Source: Pseudomonadota bacterium | GTDB taxonomy: Bacteria; SZUA-182; DTGQ01 | Direction: 5' to 3' | Assembly (NCBI GenBank): GCA_030625085.1 | Contig: DAOURK010000025.1 | Span: forward strand, 1-42,434 | DNA length: 42,434 bases | Shown here: positions 7,883 to 14,917 of the stretch, piece after piece | Position numbering within the stretch: position 1 is the stretch's first letter | How the letters are laid out: each line of letters starts with the position of its first letter | Position numbers and translations under genes: made by a program | Notes under the pieces: model-generated | Databases searched by the model: none | The model's input: the letters and a program-made list of their open reading frames with translations, nothing else | Told to the model about the DNA's origin: nothing

Positions 7883-9871
7883 TTATTTTTTATCCAGCAA
7901 CTCTCTCACCTTTATTAAAAGCCTCTGGGGAGAAACCGGTTTAGAGATAAGGTCAACTCCTCCCCCATTAAAAATTCCTGTTCTATTGATTATATTGTGA
8001 TCATACCCGCTCATAAAAAGCGCCTTAATATCGGGTCTTATCTTTTTTATTTCTTCATAGGCATCTTTTCCATTCATTTTCGGCATGATTACATCAAATA
8101 AAAGAAACTGAATTTTTTCCATATTTTCCTTAAACTTTTTTACCGCATCCTCTCCGTTTATAGCCTCTATTACCTTATATCCATATCGTCTGAATAAATC
8201 TTTTGAAAGGTTTTTAACCGGTTCATCATCCTCGGCTATCAGCAAGGTCTCTGTTCCCCCTTTGGGCAGGAGTGAAGATTTTGCTTTTTTACCTTCAATC
8301 TTCGCCTCAATTATGGGCAGATATATTCTAAACTGTGTTCCTTTCCCCGGTTGGCTGCTAACGTCAATATATCCATTATGCTGTTTAATAACTCCATATA
8401 CCGTTGAAAGCCCAAGGCCTGTGCCTTTCCCAACCTCCTTGGTAGTAAAAAAGGGATCAAATATTCTTTCCTGGGTTTTGTTATCCATTCCCATACCTGT
8501 ATCTTCAACTTTTATCAAGGCATAACGGCTCGCCCTTTCATCTTTATTTATATGATCATCACTGATATATTTTTCCTCCAGGTTCACAGATTCCGTGGTT
8601 ATGGTTAAAACTCCCCCATCAGGCATGGCATCCCTGGCATTGGTAGCAAAATTAAACAGGATATGATCTATTTGTCCGGCATCAGCCAGAACAATAAGGT
8701 CTTCTTTTGCCAAGGTAACCTTAAATTCTATATTATCATCAATAAGTCTGAGCAAAATTTTCTTTGTGCTCTTGATAATCTTATTAAGATTTACCGGATT
8801 GAAGGTTATGTTCTGTTTTCGACTAAAGGCAAGAAGGCTTTTGGTAAGATTAGCCGCCCGCTGAGCAGCGTCAAGGATATTATCAACACCTTCCCTCAAT
8901 GGGCTGTTTTTGGTTATCTCCATCTGTAAAAGACTTGCATGTCCTATTATAGCCGTTAAAATATTATTAAAGTCATGGGCGATACCACCGGCCAAAGTCC
9001 CGATAGCCTCCATCTTCTGGGCATGATTCAGTTGTCTTTGAAGCTGCTTTTTTTCCGACTCCCTTCTCTTTAATGCCTCAGACATATCATTAAAGGCCTT
9101 GGCCAGTTTTCCTATTTCATCCCGCGTCTCAACAGGCACCTTTTCAACAGCCCCTCCCCTGCCAACAGCTTTAACCACCTCGGTCAATTTTTTAAGAGGT
9201 CTTGTTATCTCATGAGCAAGAAAAAAAGTAACTACAACCCCTAAAAAGAAAAAAATAATCCCCAGTACAATACTGTTGTTCAGCAAACTCTTTACTTTGC
9301 TATTCAGCCCTTCCTTATCAAGCTTTATACTAACAAATCCAATTATAGCGCTCTTTTCCCGGCGCGCATCCTCTTGAAATAAAATTGAGTCCTCTGTAAA
9401 ATACGTTGCCTCTGATATTACCGGTGCCCAAAAGTCCAAATCGTCCTTATTCTCCACGTTAAGGGGATGTTGCACCTCTTTGAGCCTTGTGAATATTTGA
9501 TTCAGCTTTTGACCCCCCCGGCGCCCATTTCCCCCCCGGGCCTTTATTTTCTTCTTTTGCTTATATAATAACCTTCCCTGCAGATTAAACACTGAGGCGC
9601 AAAGGACATCCCCTTGTTGTAAAACCCCTTCAATAGGGCCCTTGAGCAGGGAAATGTTTTCCGAAAACACCCCAATCCTGGAATTATGGGCTAGAAGACC
9701 GGTTAAAATTGTACCTGCTCTTATCAATTTATCTTTTTGGCATTTATTCACAAATTGAATAAAAAAGGTGGTGAAGCTAACAGAGATGATTATGATAAAA
9801 ACAGTAAATACAGCAAAAATTTTAAAACTAAATTTTTCAGGAAATCCTTTTAACAAATTAAAAAACTTCAT
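7883..9871 (-). CDS. Membrane-bound hybrid sensor histidine kinase
   Basis: The protein has about 662 residues. TM1 lies at about 14-36, a periplasmic sensor domain at about 37-200 with an Arg/Gly-rich insert (ARGGNGRRGG), TM2 at about 200-222, then HAMP. The HisKA H-box GGIAHDFNNIL has phospho-acceptor His299. The HATPase domain has NARDAMPDGG, VEDTGMGM and GKGTGLGLSTVYG. The C-terminal receiver domain has LLFDVIMP with phospho-acceptor Asp593. There is no output domain, so a partner regulator must act in trans. ATG 9871 follows GAGAGG; TTG 9883 would overlap the upstream stop. It lies 8 bp downstream of the binding-protein gene, suggesting that protein supplies its signal. The sensed ligand is unknown. 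Confidence 0.88.
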   Translation of the reverse strand: MKFFNLLKGFPEKFSFKIFAVFTVFIIIISVSFTTFFIQFVNKCQKDKLIRAGTILTGLLAHNSRIGVFSENISLLKGPIEGVLQQGDVLCASVFNLQGRLLYKQKKKIKARGGNGRRGGQKLNQIFTRLKEVQHPLNVENKDDLDFWAPVISEATYFTEDSILFQEDARREKSAIIGFVSIKLDKEGLNSKVKSLLNNSIVLGIIFFFLGVVVTFFLAHEITRPLKKLTEVVKAVGRGGAVEKVPVETRDEIGKLAKAFNDMSEALKRRESEKKQLQRQLNHAQKMEAIGTLAGGIAHDFNNILTAIIGHASLLQMEITKNSPLREGVDNILDAAQRAANLTKSLLAFSRKQNITFNPVNLNKIIKSTKKILLRLIDDNIEFKVTLAKEDLIVLADAGQIDHILFNFATNARDAMPDGGVLTITTESVNLEEKYISDDHINKDERASRYALIKVEDTGMGMDNKTQERIFDPFFTTKEVGKGTGLGLSTVYGVIKQHNGYIDVSSQPGKGTQFRIYLPIIEAKIEGKKAKSSLLPKGGTETLLIAEDDEPVKNLSKDLFRRYGYKVIEAINGEDAVKKFKENMEKIQFLLFDVIMPKMNGKDAYEEIKKIRPDIKALFMSGYDHNIINRTGIFNGGGVDLISKPVSPQRLLIKVRELLDKK

Positions 9872-9879
9872 GTAACCTC

Positions 9880-10824
9880 TCAATACACCATTCTTGTTTT
9901 GTGGACAACGTAATCATCCATATCCGTTATATTCAAACTATGCGCTATCTTATGAGAAAATTTTATTCCCAAATTGTCTGCCGCCTTCAGATTGATTGAT
10001 AATTGTATCTCCCCTGCCCTGGCTGCTGAGACGGCCCTCACATCTTTTCCCGATAAAATTTTATTGACCATCCTGGCGGCTTGCTCACCTAACTTAGCAG
10101 CATCAATGTTTAATGACATAAAAGCGCCCATTTCAACATACTTATCTGAAAAAGATAATATAGGTATTTTATTTTCAATGGAAAAAAGCAACAAGAACTC
10201 AACCATTTCAGAACAGATAACGCTTGTATCCGGCAGCATCCAAAAAGCATCTATATTACTCTTCATATTTTTTATCGCTATTACAGAGGGGACTTGTGCG
10301 GGATGAGTAACTTGGCCGGTCATCAATTCAAGGTCCCTTTTTTCAGCAACTTGCCGTGCCTTTTTTATAAAAGGACCTGTTTTCTCCGGATCAAATAAAA
10401 GGCCTATTGTTTTTAAACCGGGCATAACTTTTTGAAAAACAGCTATCTGTTTTTCAGCAGATACACGCATACTTACCCCGGTGAAATTCTTTTGTCCGGA
10501 AGAAATTATAGATTCAGGATTCAGCACCATAAGATAAACAACGGGTATATGGGTAATCTCTTTAACTCTTGAAAGGGCCTCTTTACCAATGGTCAAAATT
10601 ATATCGGGTTTGATTTCTCTAATTCTATCCTTTATATTCAGGCCATTTAATTCTGAAACAATAAGGTTTTTTATTGAACAAGGACAGCTTTTTTTAAATC
10701 CCCGCAAAGCATCTTCGTATGGTTTGATCTTCATGCTTTGGAGAACCAAAACATTTTGGTATCCCTCGGTTAAACCAGGGAGAAGTAATAAAATAATCAG
10801 TAATAAAAAGATTTTTTTTATCAT
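9880..10824 (-). CDS. Periplasmic binding protein (TrpX/COG2984-like) without transporter
   Basis: This 314-residue protein has a clear signal peptide (MIKKIFLLLIILLLLPGLTEG) followed by two Rossmann-like lobes. PDIILTIGKEALSRVKEITHIPVVYLMVLNPE and GLLFDPEKTGPFIKKARQVAEKRDLEL are the hallmarks of the ABC_sub_bind family, which includes amino-acid-binding TrpX-like proteins. No permease or ATPase is nearby. It is instead coupled to a hybrid histidine kinase, so a role as periplasmic co-sensor is more likely than uptake. The mature N-terminal part carries a CPC motif (Cys47, Cys49), unusual for the family as far as I recall and a possible metal ligand. ATG 10824 starts the signal peptide; an upstream in-frame extension to 10917 would run back through its own predicted promoter. 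Confidence 0.75.
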   Translation of the reverse strand: MIKKIFLLLIILLLLPGLTEGYQNVLVLQSMKIKPYEDALRGFKKSCPCSIKNLIVSELNGLNIKDRIREIKPDIILTIGKEALSRVKEITHIPVVYLMVLNPESIISSGQKNFTGVSMRVSAEKQIAVFQKVMPGLKTIGLLFDPEKTGPFIKKARQVAEKRDLELMTGQVTHPAQVPSVIAIKNMKSNIDAFWMLPDTSVICSEMVEFLLLFSIENKIPILSFSDKYVEMGAFMSLNIDAAKLGEQAARMVNKILSGKDVRAVSAARAGEIQLSINLKAADNLGIKFSHKIAHSLNITDMDDYVVHKTRMVY

Positions 10825-10839
10825 TTTAGAATAAAAATA

Positions 10840-10866
10840 TTGACAAAAAACAATATGTTCTATAAT
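10840..10866 (+). promoter_or_regulatory. Predicted sigma-70 promoter for the TonB receptor operon
   Basis: Perfect hexamers TTGACA (10840-10845) and TATAAT (10861-10866) are separated by 15 bp, shorter than the ideal 17. Short spacing often makes a promoter activator-dependent. It would drive the receptor gene at 10966 and probably the peptide gene. Confidence 0.55.
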
Positions 10867-10916
10867 CTCTAGGCTGATAATGTTTAGTATATGAACATAT
10901 TTATTATAGATGTTCA
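10852..10916. promoter_or_regulatory. Candidate operator: repeated TGTTC/GAACA half-sites
   Basis: AATATGTTC (10852-10860) is the inverted complement of GAACATATT (10893-10901). TGAACA (10892-10897) is also inverted against TGTTCA (10911-10916). The half-sites abut the plus-strand -10 box and bracket the minus-strand -10 box, so one regulator could control both divergent transcripts. Confidence 0.45.
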
Positions 10917-10931
10917 AAAAAGAAATCGCAA
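10903..10931 (-). promoter_or_regulatory. Predicted promoter for binding protein/kinase operon
   Basis: On the minus strand TTGCGA (10931-10926) and TATAAT (10908-10903) are separated by 17 bp. Transcription would begin near 10895 and reach the binding-protein ATG at 10824. It is divergent from, and adjacent to, the receptor promoter. Confidence 0.45.
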
Positions 10932-10965
10932 CTATTATTTTTATTAAATAATAAGAAAAATCTTT

Positions 10966-12870
10966 ATGAATAATTATTTTTTGAAAAGGGGCATCTTCTT
11001 TCTTTGTTTAATGCTCATCCTACCCTGTTTTTGCCAAAGGGCAAACGCCCACCCTGAAGAGGAAATTTCATTACTCCGCATGTACTATTCCGAAGAAGCC
11101 CTTGTGGTAACACCTTCAAGAAATCCAAAACCAATATCTCAGATAGCTGAAAATATCACCGTAATCACTTTAGACGAAATAGAGGCCATGAATGCCCATA
11201 CCCTGAACGATGTTCTCAAAAATATCCCCGGAGTGCAGATAAAATTAAGGGGCGGCCCTGGTAGTACAGGAGACTTACATATTCAAGGTTCTGAATTCAA
11301 CCATGTCCTTTTAATGATTGACGGGATTGCTATTAATAATCTGGCCAGCGGCTTTGCCGATATTGGGGCGTTTCCTGTTCAGAATATCGGGAGAATAGAA
11401 ATAATAAAGGGTCCTGCCTCTTCCTCATGGGGATCGTCTCTTGGGGGAGTAATAAATGTCATAATCAAGTCGGCCGGCATTATGGAAAAACCGTGGGGCT
11501 CCATATTTCAATCAGGTGGTGAAAAAAAGACCCTGGACTCAAGGGTTGAATTATCGGATAAAGCAGGGAATTTAGGTTATTACCTCTCTGCAGGGAATCT
11601 ATTTAGTGATGGACTGAGGCCGACTAACTCCTTTAAAGGGAAAAACCTTTATACGAAATTAAGATGGGATCTAGCAGATTCGACAACCCTCATATTCTCT
11701 TTGGGGTATAATGAGGGGGCACGAGAGGAAGCTCAATTTCGCACTATTCTCTTTCCCGGAGCTCCTGAGGATTATATAGTTGACAGTAATGACTTTGAGT
11801 ATCTTTTCTCCACCTTGAGGCTAAATTATTTTCTCAATAGTAAATTCGATTTAACTCTTTCTTTCCAGACCTCAAAGCAAGAGGTAATAAAATTTACTCA
11901 TCTGCTGAGCACAGGCCTTGAACTGGGAAAGGATACCTATGACGTTTCAATTTATGGCGGAACCTTTCTGCTTAAAGGGAAATATCGCTATCATAATATA
12001 GTGCTCGGCGCTGACTTTGAACATGGAAAACTGAAATCAAATGCCATCGTAGATAAAAAACAGGAACGTGAAAAAAAAGCCATCTTTGTAAATGATACGA
12101 TAATAATTAACAAAGTTTCCTTCATACCCGGCATCAGATATGATCATATCAGTATCCACGATGAATTCCTGAGTCCAAGCCTTGGAATAAGCTATAGGGC
12201 GGGTGAAAAGACTATTCTTAGGGGATATATGGCCAAGGGTTTCAGCACCATACCTCTTAGTAAAATCTACATTGATGACCCCAGGTTCGTGGTTAATAAC
12301 GATCTAAAGGTTGAGAAGGTCTTCTCAATTCAGGCCGGTATAGAATCAACCTCCCTCAAATATATCTGGCTCAAATCCTCTTTCTTTAAGCACAATATTA
12401 GTGCTGCTTATGCCAATGCACCCTGGCCTGAAGATCCATCTAAAATTACAGCGGTTAACCAAAAAAAGCAAAGAAGGCAGGGTTTTGAGATAGAAATAAA
12501 GACAGCACCTTTCTTTAATACTTCCCTTCTGACCGGTTATGTTTTAATTGATGCTAAAAACATGGATACAGGGGAAAGATTAGCGGATGTTCCAAGGTAC
12601 ACCTATGATATCGGCCTTCAACACGATAATAAAAAATCCTTTCAAGCTTCCCTTAAAGGGCATTATCTTCGCTACGAGGACCCAGCCGGTATACAAAAAA
12701 CCAATTTTGTCTGGGACCTTTATCTCACGAAAAAAAATCATCAAAGTGGGAATAAAGCTTTAAAACTTTTCCTTTCCGGCCACAATATTTTTGACGGCCA
12801 ACAATATCTTTGGGAGGAGTATAAGAATCCGGGAAGATGGATAGAGGCCGGCCTAAGATGTAACTATTAG
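10966..12870 (+). CDS. TonB-dependent outer-membrane receptor
   Basis: The protein has 634 residues. A signal peptide covers about 1-28 and a TonB-box-like EEALVVTPSRNP follows at about 44-55. The plug domain includes ITVITLDEIEAMNAHTLNDVLKNIPGVQI, LLMIDGIAINN and IEIIKGPASSSWGSSLGGVINVI, standard receptor-plug signatures. The rest is a beta-barrel of alternating aromatic strands, ending in Tyr as outer-membrane barrels usually end in an aromatic residue. The plug resembles vitamin B12/siderophore receptors of the BtuB/CirA kind, but substrate cannot be read from sequence. The peptide gene follows 77 bp downstream on the same strand, which suggests the receptor retrieves the mature peptide or its metal complex. 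Confidence 0.9.
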   Translation: MNNYFLKRGIFFLCLMLILPCFCQRANAHPEEEISLLRMYYSEEALVVTPSRNPKPISQIAENITVITLDEIEAMNAHTLNDVLKNIPGVQIKLRGGPGSTGDLHIQGSEFNHVLLMIDGIAINNLASGFADIGAFPVQNIGRIEIIKGPASSSWGSSLGGVINVIIKSAGIMEKPWGSIFQSGGEKKTLDSRVELSDKAGNLGYYLSAGNLFSDGLRPTNSFKGKNLYTKLRWDLADSTTLIFSLGYNEGAREEAQFRTILFPGAPEDYIVDSNDFEYLFSTLRLNYFLNSKFDLTLSFQTSKQEVIKFTHLLSTGLELGKDTYDVSIYGGTFLLKGKYRYHNIVLGADFEHGKLKSNAIVDKKQEREKKAIFVNDTIIINKVSFIPGIRYDHISIHDEFLSPSLGISYRAGEKTILRGYMAKGFSTIPLSKIYIDDPRFVVNNDLKVEKVFSIQAGIESTSLKYIWLKSSFFKHNISAAYANAPWPEDPSKITAVNQKKQRRQGFEIEIKTAPFFNTSLLTGYVLIDAKNMDTGERLADVPRYTYDIGLQHDNKKSFQASLKGHYLRYEDPAGIQKTNFVWDLYLTKKNHQSGNKALKLFLSGHNIFDGQQYLWEEYKNPGRWIEAGLRCNY

Positions 12871-12902
12871 ATAATAGGAGGATTTATTAAAAGCCATAAA
12901 AG

Positions 12903-12917
12903 GTCTCCTTTGGAGAT
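12903..12917 (+). other. Small hairpin upstream of the peptide gene
   Basis: TCTCC and GGAGA form a tight 5-bp stem with a TTT loop in the short leader between the receptor stop and the peptide start. Its role is unclear; it could stabilise a processed peptide mRNA. Confidence 0.3.
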
Positions 12918-12947
12918 AGGGCGCACCTTTAATCAGGGGGTGAAATT

Positions 12948-13073
12948 ATGAAAAAGAAAAATATGCATGAGAAAAAAAGGAATAAAAAGAAAATTATAAT
13001 CCTCGACACTGGCCTTGGAGATAATATTATTCCTAGGATGTGCTGCTGGGGGCCTTTTTATCGCTATAGATAA
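12948..13073 (+). CDS. Putative RiPP precursor peptide with Cys-Cys-Trp core
   Basis: A 41-residue open frame starts ATG 12948, with AGGGGG 7 nt upstream. The first 15 residues are Lys-rich (MKKKNMHEKKRNKKK), then IIILDTGLGDNIIP, and the C-terminus is RMCCWGPFYRYR. A charged leader, a short hydrophobic conserved-looking stretch and a Cys/aromatic-rich C-terminal core match precursors processed by radical SAM/SPASM maturases, and such a maturase lies just downstream. The layout resembles the geopeptide and selenobiotic families described from genome mining; from memory, so the exact family needs checking. Cys32 and Cys33 are both encoded by TGC, with no in-frame TGA. No protease or exporter gene is adjacent. 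Confidence 0.75.
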   Translation: MKKKNMHEKKRNKKKIIILDTGLGDNIIPRMCCWGPFYRYR

Positions 13074-13089
13074 AAGCCTTTTTAGCTAA

Positions 13090-13127
13090 TTCGGAGTATT
13101 TTTTCCGAACATTATTTTCTTTTAATT
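13090..13127 (+). terminator. Weak hairpin/T-rich terminator after the peptide gene
   Basis: TTCGGA (13090-13095) and TCCGAA (13104-13109) form a 6-bp stem with an 8-nt loop, followed by a T-rich run. It lies 16 bp after the peptide stop. A leaky terminator here would raise peptide over maturase expression. Confidence 0.4.
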
Positions 13128-13536
13128 TTTTGACCACAAGAGAATAAGGTTAGTAAAAATCCGACCCTGTCTTCAAAGGGGCCTCCTAAGCAATTCCATT
13201 ACAAAGCGAAGGGTTTATACTATCTCAGGCAGAGGGAATAAGCATAGGAAAGGAAGTAGGAAGTCGCCCTTCAAATTACGAATTATGAATTACAAATTAC
13301 TGATTGGCCGGCAAGCCGCATAAAAAATAAAAATTTCTATGCTAACAAGTTTTTATACCAACTTGCAATCAAACGATGAAAAAGTCATTGCGCTGAATAA
13401 AGCGCCACGGCATTTATAATCTTAGATCGTTCACTGCGTTGGCAATGATAATAAATTATTATTGGATGCCATTTGGTAATGAATTACCCCCCCCGCAAGC
13501 AGTGGAGTATCTATAAAGGAAATGCTCATTTTCAAT
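13128..13536. other. Repeat-rich non-coding gap between peptide and maturase
   Basis: No supported gene. TCATTGC (13385-13391) and GCAATGA (13442-13448) are the inverted ends of a 64-bp degenerate palindromic repeat of the kind dispersed in many genomes. The word aaaataaaaatttct (near 13325) recurs near 18628. A C-tract lies near 13487. The gap seems to have grown by repeat insertion. Confidence 0.4.
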
Positions 13537-13563
13537 CGCCGCAAGCGGCGGGGAATTTACCCC
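13537..13563 (+). promoter_or_regulatory. Double hairpin just upstream of the maturase ribosome site
   Basis: CGCCGC/GCGGCG (13537-13550) and GGGG-AATTTA-CCCC (13550-13563) are adjacent stems ending 10 bp before the AAAGGA of the maturase gene. They could protect a processed transcript or modulate translation. Confidence 0.35.
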
Positions 13564-13585
13564 AAAGGGATTAAAGGATATGGAT

Positions 13586-14917
13586 ATGCAGATGTCCACA
13601 TATACTAAAATATTTCCCTATCGAGAAAAACCCGGCTATGCCCTCCTTTATTCCACCAAAAGGGCATCAACCATCCTGGTTGATGAATCCCTTGTAAGAT
13701 CAATAGAGGAGGGAAGGCTTTCAGCCTCTGATAAGGAAACCCTTTTCAGTCTCGGCTTTCTTGTGCCTGATACAGACAAGGAAAAAAAGGAGATGCTCAG
13801 CCTTTTTGATGAGGCCAATAGAAAAAACAATAGATTCAGTGCCCTCCTTGTGATGAATCTTGACTGTAACCTTGACTGTAAATACTGTTATGAAGGCGGG
13901 ATGAAAGGCAAGCATTATATGTCTCTGGAAACCGCGGACATCCTGATCGATTATATTGAAAAGCAGCATCTTTCCAATGAAAAGGACGTTTCCCTTGATT
14001 TTTATGGAGGCGAGCCCCTACTCAGTTTTGAACAAATCAAGTATATTTCAAAAAAATTGAAGCTCTCAGCAGAAAAAAAAGGGCGGAACTGCTACTTTGG
14101 CCTGGTGACCAACGGCACAATGTTGACCGGAAAAAGGGCTGAGGAACTGGCCCCATTGGGCCTTAAAGAAGCCAAGATAACCATTGACGGCCCGAGGAAA
14201 AACCATAACCTATTCAGGCCTTTTAAATCTGGCTTAGGAAGCTTTGATCACATCATTAAAAATATCAAAGAAGCCTGTGATTTCATCAAAATCCAGATAG
14301 GCGGAAATTTCACTCGCGAAAATTACAGGGTCTTTCCCCAACTTCTTGATTACTTTCTGAAAACAGGTATCACTCCTGATAAAATATCTATGGTAAAGTT
14401 TGACCCTGCGAGCGAAACAATGGAGAAATGCGGACTCCCCGATTTTAACGAGGGATGTAATTCTATTAATGAGCCATGGCTCTTTGAAGCCAGCATCTTT
14501 CTAAGGGATGAAATATTAAAGAGGGGCTTTTACACACCCAAGCTAAGACCAGCTAGCTGTATGATAGAGTCCAAGGATGATATTGTGATTAATTTTGAGG
14601 GCACCCTTTATAAATGTCCTGCTCTTTTAGGCAAGAAAAACTTTGCGGTTGGTAATTTAAAAACAGAAATAAGAGACTATAGGAAATCTTATAAGCTTGA
14701 TTTTTGGAAAAAACAGGAATGCCTTGACTGTGCATATCTTCCCTTATGCTTTGGCGGGTGCAGATATATGAAACTGCTGCAAAAGGGAAAGATTGATGAT
14801 GTTGATTGCAGAAAGCCTTATCTTGATGCCACCCTGGAGACTTTCATCAAACAGGAAATAAAATATGGGCTGAAAACTGCCGGAACTTATAGCATGTACC
14901 ATTTGACTTTGCGGTAA
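13586..14917 (+). CDS. Radical SAM/SPASM peptide maturase (geopeptide-like)
   Basis: The protein has about 443 residues. The N-terminal 80 residues (YTKIFPYREKPGYALLYSTK..., LFSLGFLVPD) resemble the leader-binding winged-helix region of SPASM maturases. The radical SAM core has CNLDCKYC (Cys94, 98, 101) for the SAM-binding cluster, DFYGGEPLL and VTNGTML. The C-terminal SPASM domain has Cys in YKCPAL (about 343), ECLDCAYLPLCFGGC (about 378-391) and DC (about 404) for auxiliary clusters. Such enzymes install thioether, C-C or other links in RiPP precursors. ATG 13586 has 7-nt spacing from AAAGGA; 13580 is too close. An IS inserted in the original TAG stop has replaced the end with nine IS-encoded residues (YSMYHLTLR). 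Confidence 0.85.
   Translation: MQMSTYTKIFPYREKPGYALLYSTKRASTILVDESLVRSIEEGRLSASDKETLFSLGFLVPDTDKEKKEMLSLFDEANRKNNRFSALLVMNLDCNLDCKYCYEGGMKGKHYMSLETADILIDYIEKQHLSNEKDVSLDFYGGEPLLSFEQIKYISKKLKLSAEKKGRNCYFGLVTNGTMLTGKRAEELAPLGLKEAKITIDGPRKNHNLFRPFKSGLGSFDHIIKNIKEACDFIKIQIGGNFTRENYRVFPQLLDYFLKTGITPDKISMVKFDPASETMEKCGLPDFNEGCNSINEPWLFEASIFLRDEILKRGFYTPKLRPASCMIESKDDIVINFEGTLYKCPALLGKKNFAVGNLKTEIRDYRKSYKLDFWKKQECLDCAYLPLCFGGCRYMKLLQKGKIDDVDCRKPYLDATLETFIKQEIKYGLKTAGTYSMYHLTLR

Noticed and set aside
10825-10917. 31-residue N-terminal extension of the binding protein
   Set aside because: It would place coding sequence across the predicted promoters and in front of a complete signal peptide.
12871-12947. 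Leader peptide or riboswitch between receptor and precursor
   Set aside because: A ribosome-like GGAGGA is present but no ATG/GTG/TTG frame of sense follows, and 77 nt is too short for a known cobalamin or metal riboswitch.
12948-13073. Selenocysteine in the precursor
   Set aside because: Both positions are TGC and there is no in-frame TGA or obvious SECIS hairpin tied to one.
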